From contig USDP01000018.1 of NCBI GenBank assembly GCA_900553545.1, positions 1 through 16,426 of the forward strand: a stretch of DNA of 16,426 nt, read 5' to 3'. Source of the stretch: an uncultured Eubacteriales bacterium. GTDB taxonomy: Bacteria; Bacillota; Clostridia; Oscillospirales; Oscillospiraceae. The notes beneath the pieces are model-generated. The model had not been told where the DNA came from and made no database searches. It saw only the letters and a program-made list of their open reading frames with translations. Within the stretch, counting starts at the first letter, position 1. Each line of letters starts with the position of its first letter. Shown one piece after another: positions 1-7,195 of the stretch. The translations under genes were made by a program, and so were the position numbers.

Positions 1-820
1 CGCTGACCTTATCGCCCGGCAGGTCGATCTGCGTGACGTCGCCGGTGATGACGATTTTCGAGCCGAAGCCGAGGCGCGTCAGGAACATCTTCATCTGCTC
101 GCGCGTCGTGTTCTGCGCTTCGTCCAAGATGATGAAGCTGTCGTCGAGCGTCCGTCCGCGCATATAGGCCAGCGGCGCGACCTCAATGTTCCCGCGCTCA
201 AGATATTTATTGTAGGTCTCCGCACCGAGCATATCAAACAGTGCGTCGTAAAGGGGGCGCAGATAGGGATCGACCTTATTCTGCAAATCCCCCGGCAGGA
301 AGCCCAGCCGCTCCCCTGCCTCGACCGCGGGCCGCGTCAGGATGATGCGGTTGACCTCTTTGGCGCGGAAAGCCGCGACGGCCTGTGCCACAGCGAGATA
401 GGTTTTGCCGGTACCGGCCGGGCCGACGCCGATGGTGATGGTATTCTTCTCGATGGCCTTGAGATATTTCTGCTGACCGAGCGTCTTGGCCTTGACCGGG
501 CGGCCCTTCGCCGTCACGCAGACGACGTCCTTGGCGATCTCGCCGACCTTATCCTCGTTTCCGGTCTTGACGAGCGAGATGAGATAGCGCACCTTCTGCG
601 CGTCGATCTCCTCGCCCTTGGCCGAGAGCGAGAGCAGTGCCTCAATGGCGCGGGCCGCATAGTCGACCTGCTCCACATCGCCCTGGATCTTCAGCTCGGT
701 ATCGCGGTTTGTGACCTTAACGCCGAACTCTGCCTCAATCTGCTTGATGTTCGCATCGAACGAGCCGAACACATCGATGAGCTGTTCGACCCGTTCTGCA
801 TTGATGATCCGTTCTGTCAT
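1..820 (-). CDS. phoH: PhoH-family P-loop ATPase, partial (C-terminus outside window)
   Basis: Cytoplasmic PhoH-like protein: a P-loop NTPase fused to a nucleic-acid-binding N-terminal region, linked to RNA metabolism in Bacillota, where it usually sits beside ybeY. I translated 273 residues from the ATG at 820; the rest lies left of the window. Visible motifs are the Walker A GPAGTGKT at about residues 133-140, the Walker B FIILDEAQNTT at about 229-239, and the family signature TGDVTQIDLP near the window edge at about 259-268. Residues 1-70 match the small KH-like N-terminal domain. The ATG overlaps the yqfD stop (ATGA), so the two are probably translationally coupled. The yqfC-yqfD-phoH order is the conserved Bacillota arrangement, which supports the call. 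The exact biochemical role of PhoH proteins remains unsettled. Confidence 0.95.
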   Translation of the reverse strand, partial: MTERIINAERVEQLIDVFGSFDANIKQIEAEFGVKVTNRDTELKIQGDVEQVDYAARAIEALLSLSAKGEEIDAQKVRYLISLVKTGNEDKVGEIAKDVVCVTAKGRPVKAKTLGQQKYLKAIEKNTITIGVGPAGTGKTYLAVAQAVAAFRAKEVNRIILTRPAVEAGERLGFLPGDLQNKVDPYLRPLYDALFDMLGAETYNKYLERGNIEVAPLAYMRGRTLDDSFIILDEAQNTTREQMKMFLTRLGFGSKIVITGDVTQIDLPGDKVS

Positions 821-2004
821 TGATCTCCGTCCTTTATAAACGCTGCGCCCGTCTGCCGGGCGATCATTTCCTCACATTCGGCCCGCGTCTCGAGCCGGAA
901 GCAGCCATCCTCCCGCGTGAAGCGGTAGCTGAGCTGCTCCGCCGTGCCCGCGATCAGGTCTTCCCGGATGCGCCGCGCCGCGAGCTGTTCCAGCGATTCG
1001 CGCACTGCGTCGGCATCCGCCTCTGTCTCATACGTATCATACGAAAAAATTGTGACGATTTCAAGTCCGACCGGCAGGAAATAGCCGCCCGGGAGCGCAA
1101 AAAAGCGCCGCTCGGTGCTTTTATCGCAGTTTGACCCGGAATTTCCGCCGCCCCAGAGGCAAATGCGCCGGTTCCCCAGCAGGAGCGAGAGCTGCCGCCG
1201 CGTCCCGGAAGGGCGCTTTTGCAGCGCCGTTTCCGGGAGCACCGTCTCGGTATGGCGGACAGTCTTTGCGTATATTTCCGCCCGTGCGGCGGAGACCTGC
1301 GTTTTGAATTCCAGGTCGGTGTAGGCCGAGACGAGCAGCTGTCCGGATTCGACGGCCTGTCCCGGCGAGACGAGGCAGTTGCCGTCGAAGCAGAGCACCT
1401 CGGTGATGACGCCCGCGCGGCTGGCGACGACGTTCTGCGGCGTCTTTCGGTCGAGCACCGGTTCGCGCTCCGGCCGTTCGCGGACGACGACCTCGGCACA
1501 CATGCCGTTCTGCGTGACGGTAAGCCACTGCAATTCCGGGATGCGGCGGAGCATCTGGTTTTTCAGATCCTGCGGCTTGATATCCGGGCCGTATGTCCCG
1601 AAGCCGACGCCGAGGTCTTGCAGCTCACGCAGGATCTGCTCGGCGGGAACGCTGTCGTTTCCGCTGACGCGGTAGAAAAACACGAATTTCGGGATGATGT
1701 ATCCGGCGGCGATGGTCAGGAGCAGAAGCAGCGCGAAGCACCATCGGCGGCGCAGGCCGGAAAACGTGCGGGAAGCGCCGCTCGTCTCCAAAACCTCCAT
1801 CGTACACATCGCGCGGGTACAGGCCGCGTCGGCGCGGGCAGCGTCGCGCGTTAAAATGCGGGCTTCAATCGTAAAATCATCGATGGGCGTCACATCGCGC
1901 AGCAGGATGCGTGCCTCGCTCAGCCGCGAGACGGCCCACGCGGGGCTTCCGCCCGTGATGCGGACGCGGCAGGATCCGAGCAGCCAGAGCAGGATCTTCC
2001 ACAT
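817..2004 (-). CDS. yqfD: Sporulation protein YqfD
   Basis: A 395-residue membrane protein of the YqfD family, close to the length of the B. subtilis protein. The N-terminal part (residues 1-80) is a soluble domain. A transmembrane helix (ALLLLLTIAAGYIIP, about 91-105) is followed by a long extracytoplasmic or intermembrane part with a POTRA-like segment starting near FFYRVSGNDSVP and the conserved NVVASRAGVITEV stretch. The B. subtilis homologue belongs to the sigma-E (mother-cell) sporulation regulon; its molecular function is not established. The ATG at 2004 shares a base with the yqfC stop (TGATG), and the stop overlaps the phoH start (ATGA), giving a tightly coupled three-gene operon. 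The identification rests on sequence pattern plus this neighbourhood. Confidence 0.93.
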   Translation of the reverse strand: MWKILLWLLGSCRVRITGGSPAWAVSRLSEARILLRDVTPIDDFTIEARILTRDAARADAACTRAMCTMEVLETSGASRTFSGLRRRWCFALLLLLTIAAGYIIPKFVFFYRVSGNDSVPAEQILRELQDLGVGFGTYGPDIKPQDLKNQMLRRIPELQWLTVTQNGMCAEVVVRERPEREPVLDRKTPQNVVASRAGVITEVLCFDGNCLVSPGQAVESGQLLVSAYTDLEFKTQVSAARAEIYAKTVRHTETVLPETALQKRPSGTRRQLSLLLGNRRICLWGGGNSGSNCDKSTERRFFALPGGYFLPVGLEIVTIFSYDTYETEADADAVRESLEQLAARRIREDLIAGTAEQLSYRFTREDGCFRLETRAECEEMIARQTGAAFIKDGDQ

Positions 2005-2282
2005 CAGCCCGCACCCCCAAAGCTGAGACGCTCGATGCGCCCCGTGATACAGAGCCGCTCGCGGTGCATCTGCCGCAGCTCCAACTTCTGCCCCTCGACC
2101 GTCAGCTCACCGATGTTCAGCGCGACGACGATGCGCTCGGTGCTGTATTCCAGGATGCCGCGATGCCGGTCGAGGCTGCACTCTGAAAAACCGTTCAGCG
2201 CGATGCGCGGCAGGCCCGCCGCGATGTCCGTTGGGAGATCAAGCTTTCCGGCGAGGCGCGTCAGCATTGTCCGCATTCCCAT
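2004..2282 (-). CDS. yqfC: Sporulation protein YqfC
   Basis: A 92-residue soluble protein matching the YqfC family in length and position. The recognisable core is the region LDLPTDIAAGLPRIALNGF followed by a hydrophobic beta-rich part (ERIVVALNIGELTVEGQKLELRQM) typical of this family. A strong GGAGGG Shine-Dalgarno lies just upstream of the ATG at 2282, which fixes the start; an internal ATG two codons later is less well placed. In B. subtilis yqfC and yqfD are cotranscribed under sigma E. Here yqfC is the first gene of the leftward operon and is divergent from ylbJ, with only 65 bases between the starts. Its function is unknown beyond the association with sporulation. Confidence 0.9.
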   Translation of the reverse strand: MGMRTMLTRLAGKLDLPTDIAAGLPRIALNGFSECSLDRHRGILEYSTERIVVALNIGELTVEGQKLELRQMHRERLCITGRIERLSFGGAG

Positions 2283-2296
2283 GTTCCATCCCTCCG

Positions 2297-2334
2297 TTTC
2301 AGTCTATCTCTATGCGGCGGCGCATAGATTTAGC
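2297..2334. promoter_or_regulatory. Palindrome with possible divergent sigma-E-like promoters (yqfC / ylbJ)
   Basis: The 65-base divergent gap holds a perfect inverted repeat, CTATGCG-GCGG-CGCATAG (2310-2327). Because it is palindromic, each strand reads CATAG. On the + strand CATAGATT (2323-2330) fits the sigma-E -10 pattern CATACAnT except at one defined position, with GTCTATCT (2302-2309) 13 bases upstream as a weak -35 candidate. On the - strand the match is poorer (CATAGAGA). Both flanking genes belong to the sigma-E regulon in B. subtilis, which is why I propose this. It could instead be an operator. No good sigma-A promoter is visible here. Confidence 0.35.
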
Positions 2335-2347
2335 CCGAGGTGATCGC

Positions 2348-3412
2348 ATGAAAAAGTTCCGCGCTGCCCTTCCGGCGCTCGCGCTTGCAGCCGCGTTTGC
2401 GGCGCTGCTGCGCTTTCCGCAGGAGGTGTCTGCGTCAGTCACAGAAGGACTGCGTCTTTCGGTGTCCGTTCTGATCCCGTCGCTATTCCCGTTTTTCATC
2501 TGTGTCAACCTGACGTCCGCGCTGGGGCTGACTGGGGTTCTGGCGCGAGTATTTGCACCGGTGATGCGGCGGATGTTCCACGTCAGCGGAGCGGGATGCA
2601 CCGCGGTCCTCTGCGGAGCAGCCGGCGGCTATCCAAGCGGGGCGCAGTGCGTGGCTGCATTATATCGCGAAGGGCAGCTCTCGCGGGCGGAAGCGGAATA
2701 TTTACTGCTGTTCTGCAACAACGCCGGGCCGGCGTTTCTGTTCGGCGCGGTGGGTACGGTGCTGGGGATTGGGATGACGGGCTGTCTGCTGCTGTGGGGA
2801 ATTCATCTCCTCTCGGCGCTGGTAATCGGGCTGGTAAACCGGCCAAAGGAAGCGCCGAACGCGGCGCTTCCACCCGTCCAACGGGCGAACGCCTCCGGCG
2901 CGGTGGTGGAGGCCGTGCGGAGCGCCGGGCAGGCGGTCTTGCAGATCACAATGTTTGTCGCAGCGTTTTCCGTACTGGCACGCCTTTTGACAATGGCAGC
3001 GGCGCACATTCTGCCGGATGGGGTCTGTACGGTGCTGACCGGGATGCTGGAGCTGTCGGGCGGGATCGCTGCGCTGGCGGCTATGCCGATTGCGCTGCGA
3101 TGGAAGCTGGCACTTGCGTCATTTTTTCTGGGCTTCGGCGGACTTTGCGTCTGGATGCAGACGCAGGCTGTGCTGGCCCCGGCGGGATTATCTGGATGCG
3201 GAATGCTGTTGGCAAAGCTGGCGCAGGGGTTGCTGGCTGCGCTGATTACGTTTTTCCTTGCTCCGCTGCTGCCGGAGGCGGTCACGGCGAGCGCCGGAAC
3301 GCTGCACGGTGCGTTCGCGGCGGGGCTGCTGGCCTGCGGTGGGATCTGCCTCGGCTGGCGAAAAATGAGGGTGGAAATTCCGGCGGAGATACGCTATAAT
3401 GGAGAAACCTGA
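2348..3412 (+). CDS. ylbJ: Sporulation integral membrane protein YlbJ
   Basis: A polytopic membrane protein of 354 residues with about eight hydrophobic segments, containing the Gate (nucleoside-recognition-like) fold used by the YlbJ/SpmA/SpmB group. Diagnostic stretches are LIPSLFPFFICVN, CGAAGGYPSGAQCVAAL and LLFCNNAGPAFLFGAVG, which I recognise from clostridial YlbJ proteins. In B. subtilis YlbJ is made under sigma E and is needed for proper spore cortex formation and heat resistance. I chose the ATG at 2348 (MKKFRAALPALAL), which has GAGGTGAT just upstream; the same frame stays open further upstream, but that part overlaps yqfC and lacks a hydrophobic start. The gene after it follows at 23 bases, so they probably share a transcript. 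Confidence 0.9.
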   Translation: MKKFRAALPALALAAAFAALLRFPQEVSASVTEGLRLSVSVLIPSLFPFFICVNLTSALGLTGVLARVFAPVMRRMFHVSGAGCTAVLCGAAGGYPSGAQCVAALYREGQLSRAEAEYLLLFCNNAGPAFLFGAVGTVLGIGMTGCLLLWGIHLLSALVIGLVNRPKEAPNAALPPVQRANASGAVVEAVRSAGQAVLQITMFVAAFSVLARLLTMAAAHILPDGVCTVLTGMLELSGGIAALAAMPIALRWKLALASFFLGFGGLCVWMQTQAVLAPAGLSGCGMLLAKLAQGLLAALITFFLAPLLPEAVTASAGTLHGAFAAGLLACGGICLGWRKMRVEIPAEIRYNGET

Positions 3413-3435
3413 GATGCAGAAGGAGGGATCGACCG

Positions 3436-3642
3436 ATGCTGTTCCGCAAAAAGATCGACCGCTATTGTACATACTGTCAATTTTCCGGCAAGGTCGACGA
3501 GGAGTCCGTCATCTGCCAGTTCTGCGGCATCGTGCCCTGTACGCACCACTGCCGCCGCTTCCGCTATGATCCGCTCAAGCGCGTCCCCGCGCGGCCAAGG
3601 CCGCTGCCGGAGGAGGACGGCCAAAAGGATTATTCTCTTTAA
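3436..3642 (+). CDS. Small cysteine-rich (zinc-ribbon-like) protein of unknown function
   Basis: A 68-residue basic protein with six cysteines: CTYC at 11-14, CQFC at 27-30, then C35 and C39 flanking two histidines (CTHHC). Two CxxC knuckles about 13 residues apart look like a rubredoxin-type or zinc-ribbon metal site. The C-terminal third is proline- and arginine-rich and probably disordered. AGAAGGAGG nine bases upstream of the ATG is an excellent Shine-Dalgarno, and a clear terminator follows within 15 bases of the stop, so this is a real gene. It sits directly behind ylbJ with 23 bases between and is likely cotranscribed. I do not recognise a named family and infer only metal binding. Confidence 0.8.
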   Translation: MLFRKKIDRYCTYCQFSGKVDEESVICQFCGIVPCTHHCRRFRYDPLKRVPARPRPLPEEDGQKDYSL

Positions 3643-3655
3643 GAATCGAAAAAAA

Positions 3656-3685
3656 CGCTCCGAAGGGAACTTCGGAGCGGTTTTT
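3656..3685. terminator. Bidirectional intrinsic terminator
   Basis: Perfect 10-bp stem CGCTCCGAAG (3656-3665) / CTTCGGAGCG (3670-3679) with a GGAA loop, an A-run on the left (3649-3655) and T5 at 3681-3685. It lies between the convergent small Cys-rich gene (+) and the GerMN lipoprotein gene (-) and can serve both. Confidence 0.92.
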
Positions 3686-3695
3686 GTATGTGTGG

Positions 3696-4604
3696 TCACT
3701 CCAGCCAGGCGGAATCCGGGGCAATCGATGCGTCGATGGCACAGTATTGCAGCCCTGCGCCGCCGAGCAGCTGGAGCTGCACGCGCTCGACCGGCTCGAT
3801 GGAGCAGAGCGTGAGCACCACGGCGCGGACGGCGGCCTGCGCCGACGCTTCGTCGGTATCGCAGGCGGCAAACTCTTCGGAGAGGACGACGGTACAGAGC
3901 GCGCCGTCGACCGAGACGTCGGCCAGCTGCGTCCCGGCAGGGACGGCGCAGGTCAGTCCCGGCTCGTCCGGCCCGGCGAGAAGCGCGTCCATCGCCAGCT
4001 CCGGCAGCTGCGACCGGTCATCACAGGTGAGGACGCGGCGCTGCGCCGTCAGGTTCCCGCCGGCATCGAGATAATAGAGCTGGACTGCGTATTCCGGATG
4101 CACCGCCGAGCCGTCCTGAAGCAGGAAATCGTCCGCGGTGAACACCTCCTGCCAGTCGCCGGAAAGAATGGCGCTGCGGCCATGGATGCTGACGCCGTCG
4201 ACGCCGCTGATCTGCTTGAGCGTCATGGTCAGCGCGGCGGCGGCCAGCGAGAGGTCCACGCCGCTGAGCGCAGAGAACGCATCATTGAACGTGAGCGCGA
4301 GGACACCGTCCTCCAGCGCCAGATCCGTATATTCCAGCCCCGCCGGGAATGGACCATAGCCGCCGTCGCGGCAGAACGCGAGATAGCGCGTCAGGATCTC
4401 GCCGATCGAGATATCCTGCCGCCCGAGGTCGAACGTCTGGACGGAGAGCGCGCCAGAGGGGCGTTCAAAGTCGGCGTTCTCCGCCTCATCCGTCTCCACG
4501 CAGAAATAGAAGTTGATCGGATTGACGAGTTCGACACCGGCGGACGCGCCGCAGCCCGCAAGCAGCAAAAGCGCCAGAACCAGCGCGCAGAGCTTAACGT
4601 TCAT
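3696..4604 (-). CDS. GerMN-domain lipoprotein
   Basis: A 302-residue lipoprotein. The signal peptide ALVLALLLLAGC has a lipobox LAGC with C18 as the lipidated cysteine. Two GerMN-type domains follow: a divergent one at about 50-142 and a clearer one at about 172-285 (TCAVPAGTQLADVSVDGALCTVVLS...). GerMN domains occur in the spore germination/cortex protein GerM and in LpqB, the lipoprotein partner of the actinobacterial MtrAB two-component system. The start at 4604 has GGAGGG eight bases upstream; a longer frame from 4625 would place that Shine-Dalgarno inside the gene. The start overlaps the kinase gene by 11 bases, so it is the last gene of the operon. I infer an envelope role linked to the kinase; no substrate can be named. 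Confidence 0.85.
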   Translation of the reverse strand: MNVKLCALVLALLLLAGCGASAGVELVNPINFYFCVETDEAENADFERPSGALSVQTFDLGRQDISIGEILTRYLAFCRDGGYGPFPAGLEYTDLALEDGVLALTFNDAFSALSGVDLSLAAAALTMTLKQISGVDGVSIHGRSAILSGDWQEVFTADDFLLQDGSAVHPEYAVQLYYLDAGGNLTAQRRVLTCDDRSQLPELAMDALLAGPDEPGLTCAVPAGTQLADVSVDGALCTVVLSEEFAACDTDEASAQAAVRAVVLTLCSIEPVERVQLQLLGGAGLQYCAIDASIAPDSAWLE

Positions 4605-5964
4605 CGTCCAGACCCTCCGTTTCAAAGTACGGGAATGTGACCGTGAAGCAGGTCCCCTGCCCGATCACGGTTTTGACGTCGATGGCACCGAAGTTGCGCG
4701 AGACGAGATCGTGTACGATGGAAAGGCCCAGACCGGAACCGCCGGCCTGGCGCGAACGGGCCTTGTCTACACGGTAAAACCGCTCGAAGATATGCTCCTT
4801 CGCGTCGTCCGGGATGCCGACGCCCGTGTCCTGCACGGAGAAGACGACGTCCTCCGCCGTGTGCTCGACCGTAACATGCACCTTGCCGCCAGGTCGGTTA
4901 TATTTGATGCCGTTTTCGACAAGGTTGAACATGATCTGATAGGCGTCGTCCTCAAAGGCGAGAATGGTGCAGTCGCGGTCGACCTTCGCAGTCAGCTTGA
5001 TCTGTGCTTTATCCGCCAGCGGGACGAGCATCCGGAAGACGCTGGAGAGCGTGACGCTGAGGTCAACGATCTCGTGCTGGACTTCGGCGCTCTCGGCGCG
5101 GTTGAGCGTGAGGAGCTTCTGCGTCATGCGCGTGAGGCGGTCGGCCTCGCTGCCGATGTCGGAGACGAATTCGCGCATCGTGTCGGCGTCCATCTCGTTT
5201 TGCAGGATGGAGTCGGACAGGAGCTTGATGGAGGCCAGCGGCGTTTTCAGCTCGTGCGAAGCGTCGGAGACAAACTGGCGCTGCTGCGCTTCGGATTCCT
5301 GCAACCGGTCGGTCAGTTTGTTGAATTCCGTTGCAAGCGTGGCAAACTCGTCCGAGCCACGCATCTGAATTTTATGGCTGTATTCGCCCTCGCGCACCAT
5401 GCGCATCGAGGTCAGAATTTTACGCATGCGGCGCGAGCTGGTCGTCGCGAAGAAGGCGGAAAACAGGATGATCGCGCCAAGGAGCACGAAGGAACCCTGC
5501 AGGATCGTGCGCTCGAGGTTTGCAATGATATTCCCCTGCTCCGCGTCATAGTCCATCAGGTAGACGCAGCCGTTCGGGCTGTCGTGATCCATGATGGGGA
5601 CGGCGGCAGAGCTGACGAGCGCGTCATCCTGATACGCGCTGTGGAACACGTCGCTGCCGCGCAGCGCCTCCACCACGGCCGGCAGGAGCACCCGCTGGCC
5701 GATGGCGTTCTGGTTCTCCGAGGAATCGTAGACCGCCGTGCCCTCGGCGTTCGTGACGATGAGGCGCGCGGCGTTGATGTTGCCAAGGACGGAGATGACC
5801 TGCTCGGCAGATTCCGGCGTGAGCGGATCGACGCCGGAGAAGGCCGAGGCCACGACCTGGATCTTGTCCTGCGCGGAGGCATATTTTGCGCGGAACATCA
5901 GCTCGCGCGTGGTCTTCGCAGAGAAATAGTTCAGCAGCAGCAGCGCAAGAGATGTGATGAGCAT
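4594..5964 (-). CDS. Two-component sensor histidine kinase (HAMP, HisKA, HATPase_c)
   Basis: Membrane sensor kinase, 456 residues from the first ATG. Order: TM1 at 1-16, an extracytoplasmic PAS-like sensor part (about 20-150), TM2 at about 152-174, HAMP at about 175-227, HisKA with the phosphoacceptor H237 in FVSDASHELKTPLAS, and the ATPase domain with N box FNLVENGIKYN (346-356), G1 box DTGVGIPDD (379-387), F box FERFYR and G2 box GGSGLGLSI. All catalytic residues are present. It follows the response regulator gene and precedes the GerMN lipoprotein. The start is doubtful: the frame stays open upstream to about 6042 and encodes plausible kinase N-terminus (LPLSSQLRNALAY) but has no ATG, GTG or TTG there, and the ATG at 5964 has no Shine-Dalgarno. 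Confidence 0.95.
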   Translation of the reverse strand: MLITSLALLLLNYFSAKTTRELMFRAKYASAQDKIQVVASAFSGVDPLTPESAEQVISVLGNINAARLIVTNAEGTAVYDSSENQNAIGQRVLLPAVVEALRGSDVFHSAYQDDALVSSAAVPIMDHDSPNGCVYLMDYDAEQGNIIANLERTILQGSFVLLGAIILFSAFFATTSSRRMRKILTSMRMVREGEYSHKIQMRGSDEFATLATEFNKLTDRLQESEAQQRQFVSDASHELKTPLASIKLLSDSILQNEMDADTMREFVSDIGSEADRLTRMTQKLLTLNRAESAEVQHEIVDLSVTLSSVFRMLVPLADKAQIKLTAKVDRDCTILAFEDDAYQIMFNLVENGIKYNRPGGKVHVTVEHTAEDVVFSVQDTGVGIPDDAKEHIFERFYRVDKARSRQAGGSGLGLSIVHDLVSRNFGAIDVKTVIGQGTCFTVTFPYFETEGLDDER

Positions 5965-6016
5965 GTAGGCCAGCGCATTGCGGAGCTGTGAGCTGAGCGG
6001 CAGGAGCCGCAGCGTT

Positions 6017-6694
6017 TTAGAACTTGAAATAGTAGCCCACTCCCCACTTCGTCATGATATGCTCCGGCGAGGCCGGCGTCCGTTCGAGCTTTTCGCGCAG
6101 GCGGCGGATGTGGACGTCGACCGTGCGGATATCGCTGCTGTTGTCGTAGCCCCAGATCGCATCAAGCAGTGCCTCGCGCGAATAGACGCGGTTCGGGTTG
6201 CGCATGAGCAGCTCGACCAGGTCGAATTCCTTCTGCGTCAGATCGACGAGGCGGCCATCGTTATAGGCGTTGCGCGCACTGCGGTCGATGGAGATGTGAT
6301 CGCACGCAAGCACGTCGGCCTGCTGCTTGCCGGTGGAACCCGCGCGGCGAAGCAGCGCACGGATGCGCGCTTTGAGTTCCAGAATGTTGAAGGGCTTGGT
6401 CAGATAGTCGTCCGCCCCGTGCTCAAAGCCCATGAGCTTGTCCATGTCCTCAGATTTTGCGGTTAACATAATAATTGGAACATCCGAAAATTCGCGGATT
6501 TTCGTACACGCCTCGAGTCCGTCCATGCGCGGCATCATGAGGTCGAGCACGATGAGGTCGATATCGCCCGCCGCGGCCAGCTCGACGGCGTCCATGCCGT
6601 CCGCCCCGGTGACGACCTCGTAACCGTCGTTTTCCAGATTGAATTTGATCCCTTTGACGAGCAGCTTTTCGTCGTCAACTACCAGAATTTTCAT
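6017..6694 (-). CDS. OmpR/PhoB-family response regulator
   Basis: A 225-residue DNA-binding response regulator. The receiver domain (1-115) shows the acidic pair DDE (7-9), the phosphoacceptor D51 in VLDLMMPRMDG, T78 in MLTAK and K100 in DDYLTKPF. The C-terminal winged-helix domain (about 130-225) has the usual LTQKEFDLVELLMRNPNRV, IWGYDNSSDIRTVDVHIRRLREKL and WGVGYYF motifs. It pairs with the sensor kinase immediately downstream. Its ATG overlaps the stop of the HHH protein gene (ATGA). The closest familiar types are PhoP/WalR-like regulators of Bacillota, but I cannot assign a regulon. The target genes are probably envelope-related, given the GerMN lipoprotein in the same operon. Confidence 0.95.
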   Translation of the reverse strand: MKILVVDDEKLLVKGIKFNLENDGYEVVTGADGMDAVELAAAGDIDLIVLDLMMPRMDGLEACTKIREFSDVPIIMLTAKSEDMDKLMGFEHGADDYLTKPFNILELKARIRALLRRAGSTGKQQADVLACDHISIDRSARNAYNDGRLVDLTQKEFDLVELLMRNPNRVYSREALLDAIWGYDNSSDIRTVDVHIRRLREKLERTPASPEHIMTKWGVGYYFKF

Positions 6695-7122
6695 GGGTTA
6701 TCCTCCACAGTAACCAAGTCGCGGATGGAATTGTAGGTTCCCTCGCCAATGCCGTCGATGTCCATTAATTGTTCGGTTGAGACAAAACTCCCGTTTTCCG
6801 CACGGTAGGCCAAGATCCGCTCGGCAAGCGTTTCGCCGATGCGCGGCAGGAGCATCAGTTCTTCCTTTGCAGCCGTGTTGAGGTTCAGCGGCGCGTCCGC
6901 CGTCGGAGCCTGCGGCGCGGGCGCATCCGTTGCGGCGGATGGCTCTGCCGCGTCTGCGGACGATGTTCCGGCCGCGGAGGAAGCAACGTCTTTGGCGGGA
7001 TGGCCCGTCCGGACACGGACCGCGCCGCCCGCGCTCAGGCGGCCGATCAGGAAGCCCGCCGCGCATGCGCAGACCGCAATGCACAGCACCCAGACCCAGG
7101 CATGATATGCGATGCGCTTCAT
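6691..7122 (-). CDS. Membrane-anchored helix-hairpin-helix protein (ComEA-like, no SLBB domain)
   Basis: A 143-residue protein with one N-terminal transmembrane helix (about 7-26), a long Ala/Pro/Ser-rich linker (27-77) and a C-terminal ComEA-type double helix-hairpin-helix domain (about 78-138): LNLNTAAKEELMLLPRIGETLAERILAYR and LMDIDGIGEGTYNSI. ComEA binds incoming DNA outside the membrane during transformation. This protein is shorter than typical ComEA and lacks the SLBB domain between the TM helix and the HHH. GGAGGGG five bases upstream fixes the ATG at 7122. It is the first gene of a four-gene operon with a two-component system. No comEC or comEB is visible, so a DNA-binding role outside the membrane is inferred from the domain alone. 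Confidence 0.85.
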   Translation of the reverse strand: MKRIAYHAWVWVLCIAVCACAAGFLIGRLSAGGAVRVRTGHPAKDVASSAAGTSSADAAEPSAATDAPAPQAPTADAPLNLNTAAKEELMLLPRIGETLAERILAYRAENGSFVSTEQLMDIDGIGEGTYNSIRDLVTVEDNP

Positions 7123-7138
7123 TTCGACCCCTCCGGAA

Positions 7139-7167
7139 TTGACATCGACTGAAATTTGTTATAATAT
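7139..7167 (+). promoter_or_regulatory. Putative sigma-A promoter of the carboxypeptidase-UDG operon
   Basis: TTGACA (7139-7144), a perfect -35, is followed by TATAATAT; with TAATAT (7162-7167) the spacer is 17 bases, with TATAAT (7160-7165) it is 15. Transcription would begin near 7174, leaving a leader of about 60 bases before the ATG at 7233. It is the strongest sigma-A-like promoter in the window. Confidence 0.75.
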
Positions 7168-7195
7168 TGTACCACACGGATGGCCTGCGCGGCAA
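7166..7195 (-). promoter_or_regulatory. Putative sigma-A promoter of the HHH-RR-HK-GerMN operon
   Basis: On the - strand TTGCCG (7195-7190) is followed after 18 bases by TACAAT (7171-7166), about 40 bases upstream of the ATG at 7122. The -10 overlaps the -10 region of the rightward promoter by two bases. It is a moderate match; no transcript evidence is available. Confidence 0.5.

Noticed and set aside
2231..2347. N-terminal extension of ylbJ to an ATG at 2231
   Set aside because: It would overlap yqfC in antisense and place a basic non-hydrophobic tail before the first membrane helix; the ATG at 2348 has the better ribosome site.
4513..5991. Long + strand open frame (492 codons) opposite the sensor kinase and lipoprotein
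   Set aside because: It lies antisense to well-supported genes, is rich in Arg/Asp/Val/His as expected from the mirror of G+C-rich codons, has no domain I recognise and no ribosome site.
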